In this document: positions 14,068 to 16,772 of the stretch, in pieces
How the letters are laid out: every line of letters starts with the position of its first letter
Numbering within the stretch: the first letter of the stretch is position 1
Assembly (NCBI GenBank): GCA_934148875.1
Contig: CAKPDJ010000030.1
Location: 1 to 16,772, forward strand
Origin: an uncultured Bacilli bacterium
GTDB lineage: Bacteria; Bacillota_I; Bacilli_A; RF39; UBA660
DNA length: 16,772 bases
Direction: 5' to 3'
Made by a program: the position numbers and the translations under genes
The notes under the pieces: generated by a model
Told to the model about the DNA's origin: nothing
What the model saw: the letters and a program-made list of their open reading frames with translations, nothing else
The model's database searches: none

Positions 14068-16602
14068 ATGTTAGATAAAAAATATGATCATAAGGTAGTA
14101 GAAGAAAATAAATATGATTTTTGGAAGGATAATGGTTTCTTTGAGGCGGGAAAGGATAAAAGCAAAGTACCTTTTTGTGTAGTTATACCACCTCCTAATG
14201 TAACTGGTAAACTTCATTTAGGACATGCTTGGGATACGACGTTACAGGATATTATGGTTCGTTATAAGAGAATGGATGGGTATGATGCTTTGTGGTTACC
14301 TGGAATGGACCATGCTGGTATCGCAACACAAGCAAAAGTTGATAAAAAATTAAAAGAACATGGAATTAAACCACGTGAAATGGATAGAGAAGAATGGTTG
14401 AAAGTTGCTTGGGATTGGAAAAGAGAATATGCTGAAAATATTCATGAACAGTGGAAGACTTTGGGTTTATCGCTAGATTATTCTAGAGAAAGATTTACTT
14501 TGGATGAAGGTTTATCTAAAGCAGTAAGAAAAGTATTTGTTGATTTATATAACGAAGGCTTAATTTATAGAGGAGAAAGAATTATTAACTGGGATCCTGT
14601 TCAAATGACAGCTTTATCTAATGAAGAGGTTATTTATAAAGATGATGAGGGAGCTTTCTATCATTTAAAATATTATTTAGAAGATAAGAGTATGTATCTA
14701 GATGTTGCGACAACTCGTCCTGAAACATTATTTGGCGATACTGCTGTTGCGGTTAATCCTAGTGATGATAGGTATAAACACTTAATTGGTAAAAAGGTGA
14801 TTTTACCTATAGTTAATAAATTAATTCCTATTGTTGGTGATATTCATGCAGATCCTGAATTTGGAACAGGTGTGGTTAAGATTACGCCTGCACATGATCC
14901 TAATGATTTTGAAGTAGGTAACCGTCATAATTTAGAAAGAATAGTTATTATGAATCCTGATGCTACAATGAATGAAAATGCCGGAAAATATTGTGGATTA
15001 ACTAGAGAAGAATGTCGTGAAAAATTACTAGAAGATTTAAAGAAAGAAGATTTACTAATTTCAATTGAACCAATGGTACATAGTGTTGGTCATAGTGAGA
15101 GAAGTGATGCCGTAGTTGAGCCTTATTTGTCAAAACAATGGTTTGTTAAGATGAGACCTTTAGCTGATAGGGTTCTTGAAAATCAAAAAAATAAAGATAC
15201 AAAAGTAAATTTTGTGCCAGAACGTTATGAAAAAACAATGAATCACTGGATGGAAATCACTTATGATTGGTGTATTTCTCGTCAGCTATGGTGGGGTCAT
15301 AGAATACCAGCATGGTATAAGGATGATGAAGTATATGTAGGAATGGAAGCTCCAGCTGAAGAAGGTTGGGTACAGGATAATGATGTTTTGGATACTTGGT
15401 TTAGTAGTGCATTATGGCCATTTAGTACATTAGGTTGGCCTGATAATACTAACGATTTAGAAAGATATTATCCTAATAATTGTTTAGTAACAGGATATGA
15501 TATTATTCCATTCTGGGTAAATCGTATGACTTTCCAAGGACTTCATTTTACTAATTCTAGACCATTTAAAGATTGTTTAATTCATGGACTTATTCGTGAT
15601 AAGATTGGTAGAAAAATGTCTAAATCATTAGGTAATGGTGTAGATCCTATGGATGTTATTGAAGAATATGGAGCAGATTCTCTAAGATTTTTCTTAACTA
15701 CAAATAGTGCTCCTGGTATGGATTTAAGGTATGATGAAGAAAAGGTTAAGTCAACTTGGAATTTTGTTAACAAGCTATGGAATGCTTCTCGTTATGTATT
15801 AATGAATATGGAAGATTTTAAAGATGAAAATTATACTTTAGATAATTTATCATTAACAGATAAATGGATTTTAGAAAAATTAAATAGACTTGTTAAAAGT
15901 ATTAGAGAAAGTATGGAAAAATATGAATATCATAACGTTGGAAATGAACTTTATAGTTTTATTTGGGAAGACTTCTGTGACTGGTATATTGAACTTTCAA
16001 AAGCTAATATGAATGATATAACTAAAAGTGTACTTTTAAAAGTATTGACTTCAATTCTTAAAATGTTACATCCATTTATGCCTTATGTAACAGAAGAGAT
16101 TTATCAGATGTTACCTATAAAAGAAGCTAAATCTATTATGATTTCTAAGTATCCTGTAGTAGAAGATTATAATTATAGTGATGAAGAAGAAATTATTGAT
16201 AAAGTATTAGAGGATATTGTTTCTATTCGTAATTTGAAACAATCTAATAATATTACTAAGGAAGCTAAAGTTAAAGTGGATGCAAATGATTTACTTCAAT
16301 CTATCTACTATTCACAACTTAAAATTAAGGAAGAAAATTTAGTTGATGATAGTATTACTGATATGTTAAGTAGTAATTATCAATCAAAAAATATTAATAT
16401 TACTTATTACTATGAAGGTAGTAAGGAAGATGAATCTAAAAAGGTGGAAGAGATAGCTAAATTAGAAGCTTCTATTGCTAGACGTGAGGGATTACTTTCT
16501 AATAGTAATTATGTTAATAAGGCTCCTGCTAATATAGTTGAAATGGATAGGAAAAAACTAGCAGAAGAAAAGGAAAAATTGGAACTATTAAAAAGTAAAT
16601 AA
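14068..16602 (+). CDS. valS: Valyl-tRNA synthetase
   Basis: ValRS joins valine to tRNA-Val and hydrolyses mischarged Thr-tRNA. The 844 residues are slightly shorter than the Bacillus enzyme (about 880). The class I HIGH motif is HLGH (50-53) in PPPNVTGKLHLGHA, and KMSKS is at 516-520 in IGRKMSKSLGN. The CP1 editing domain (roughly 190-350) contains ATTRPETLFGDTAVAVNP and GTGVVKITPAHDPNDFEVG. WCISRQLWWGHRIPAW and DVLDTWFSSALWPFSTLGWP are ValRS signatures. The helical anticodon-binding domain is followed by a C-terminal Lys/Glu-rich coiled coil (about 785-844) that contacts tRNA. The ATG at 14068 has GAGGAGG eight bases upstream. Control is by the valine T-box at 12605, two genes upstream. No internal promoter was seen. 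Confidence 0.98.
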   Translation: MLDKKYDHKVVEENKYDFWKDNGFFEAGKDKSKVPFCVVIPPPNVTGKLHLGHAWDTTLQDIMVRYKRMDGYDALWLPGMDHAGIATQAKVDKKLKEHGIKPREMDREEWLKVAWDWKREYAENIHEQWKTLGLSLDYSRERFTLDEGLSKAVRKVFVDLYNEGLIYRGERIINWDPVQMTALSNEEVIYKDDEGAFYHLKYYLEDKSMYLDVATTRPETLFGDTAVAVNPSDDRYKHLIGKKVILPIVNKLIPIVGDIHADPEFGTGVVKITPAHDPNDFEVGNRHNLERIVIMNPDATMNENAGKYCGLTREECREKLLEDLKKEDLLISIEPMVHSVGHSERSDAVVEPYLSKQWFVKMRPLADRVLENQKNKDTKVNFVPERYEKTMNHWMEITYDWCISRQLWWGHRIPAWYKDDEVYVGMEAPAEEGWVQDNDVLDTWFSSALWPFSTLGWPDNTNDLERYYPNNCLVTGYDIIPFWVNRMTFQGLHFTNSRPFKDCLIHGLIRDKIGRKMSKSLGNGVDPMDVIEEYGADSLRFFLTTNSAPGMDLRYDEEKVKSTWNFVNKLWNASRYVLMNMEDFKDENYTLDNLSLTDKWILEKLNRLVKSIRESMEKYEYHNVGNELYSFIWEDFCDWYIELSKANMNDITKSVLLKVLTSILKMLHPFMPYVTEEIYQMLPIKEAKSIMISKYPVVEDYNYSDEEEIIDKVLEDIVSIRNLKQSNNITKEAKVKVDANDLLQSIYYSQLKIKEENLVDDSITDMLSSNYQSKNINITYYYEGSKEDESKKVEEIAKLEASIARREGLLSNSNYVNKAPANIVEMDRKKLAEEKEKLELLKSK

Positions 16603-16615
16603 TAATATTGATTTT

Positions 16616-16640
16616 AAAGGTGCTACAATTAGCACTTTTT
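16616..16640 (+). terminator. Rho-independent terminator of the valS operon
   Basis: AAAGGTGCTA (16616-16625) pairs with TAGCACTTTT (16630-16639) with one G-U pair and a CAAT loop; the 3' arm merges into the T run. Confidence 0.9.
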
Positions 16641-16676
16641 GTTTGCAATAAAATTTTATTCTTAACTTTTTAGTTA

Positions 16677-16705
16677 TTGAAAACATATTAAAATGAATGT
16701 ATACT
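16677..16705 (+). promoter_or_regulatory. Promoter of the prepilin-like gene
   Basis: TTGAAA (16677-16682), 17 bases and TATACT (16700-16705) lie 26 bases before the ATG at 16732. Confidence 0.65.
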
Positions 16706-16731
16706 TATGATAGAAGATAATAGGTGATAAA

Positions 16732-16772
16732 ATGAATAAAAGAGGTTTTACATTAATTGAATTGTTAGGAGT
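16732..16772 (+). CDS. Type IV prepilin-like protein, N-terminal fragment
   Basis: The window ends after about 13 codons reading MNKRGFTLIELLG. This is the type III (prepilin) signal peptide: a short basic leader, Gly before the cleavage site, N-terminal Phe of the mature protein and Glu at mature position 5. Such proteins are cut and N-methylated by a prepilin peptidase and assembled into type IV or competence (ComG) pseudopili. AGGTGA (16722-16727) precedes the ATG. The rest of the gene is outside the window, so the kind of pilin cannot be stated. Confidence 0.8.
   Translation, partial: MNKRGFTLIELLG

Noticed and set aside
1..16772. CRISPR array, phage or insertion sequence
   Set aside because: No regularly spaced repeats, integrase, or inverted-repeat-bounded transposase were seen; the only repeat is the short tandem duplication at 12519-12563 and the only mobile-type hint is the partial tail at the left edge.

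Overview
The window is strongly AT-rich, uses TAA/TAG almost exclusively as stops, and has purine-rich Shine-Dalgarno sites and sigma-A-like promoters. Its gene order resembles that of Bacillus: tig - lon - spoVID-like - ysxE-like - valS. In Bacillus subtilis the order (from general knowledge) is tig-clpX-lonB-lonA-ysxC-hem genes-spoVID-ysxE-valS-folC-comC. Together these suggest a low-GC member of the Bacilli, probably one of the uncultured gut or genome-reduced lineages near the Mollicutes boundary. That taxonomic placement is an inference. TGG encodes Trp throughout and no gene needs UGA read as Trp, so the standard bacterial code fits.

Left part (1-4582): the tail of a probable Rpn/PD-(D/E)XK nuclease-transposase-type protein; a YkpA/YbiT-type ABC-F ATPase followed closely by a double helix-turn-helix regulator, ending at a clear terminator; a TasA/SipW-type exported protein; and an HD-domain protein related to dGTP triphosphohydrolases.

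Middle part (4579-11120 and on to 12222): greA, tig, a second TasA/SipW-type exported protein and lon, each with its own promoter and most with a clear terminator. An uncharacterised 234-residue protein overlaps the end of lon. It is followed by a spore-morphogenesis pair: a SpoVID-like protein with a C-terminal LysM domain, and a YsxE/CotS-like degenerate kinase translationally coupled to it. A small convergent membrane-protein gene on the minus strand overlaps the end of ysxE. A hairpin there can act as the plus-strand terminator and also covers the start site of the small gene.

Right part (12225-16772): an orphan 87-residue gene sits under a perfect consensus promoter and carries a 22/23-base tandem duplication across its stop codon. 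A T-box riboswitch follows (valine specifier candidate GUA, UGGU acceptor-pairing bases). It leads an operon of an HD-domain hydrolase, an uncharacterised 148-residue protein and valS, closed by a terminator. The window ends in the first codons of a type IV prepilin-like gene with its own promoter.

Most genes are housekeeping (transcription elongation, protein folding, proteolysis, tRNA charging). The less ordinary content is the pair of TasA-like exported proteins, the spore-coat pair in a compact locus, the uncharacterised gene between lon and spoVID, and the T-box-controlled HD/unknown/valS operon whose terminator arm is also the ribosome-binding site.
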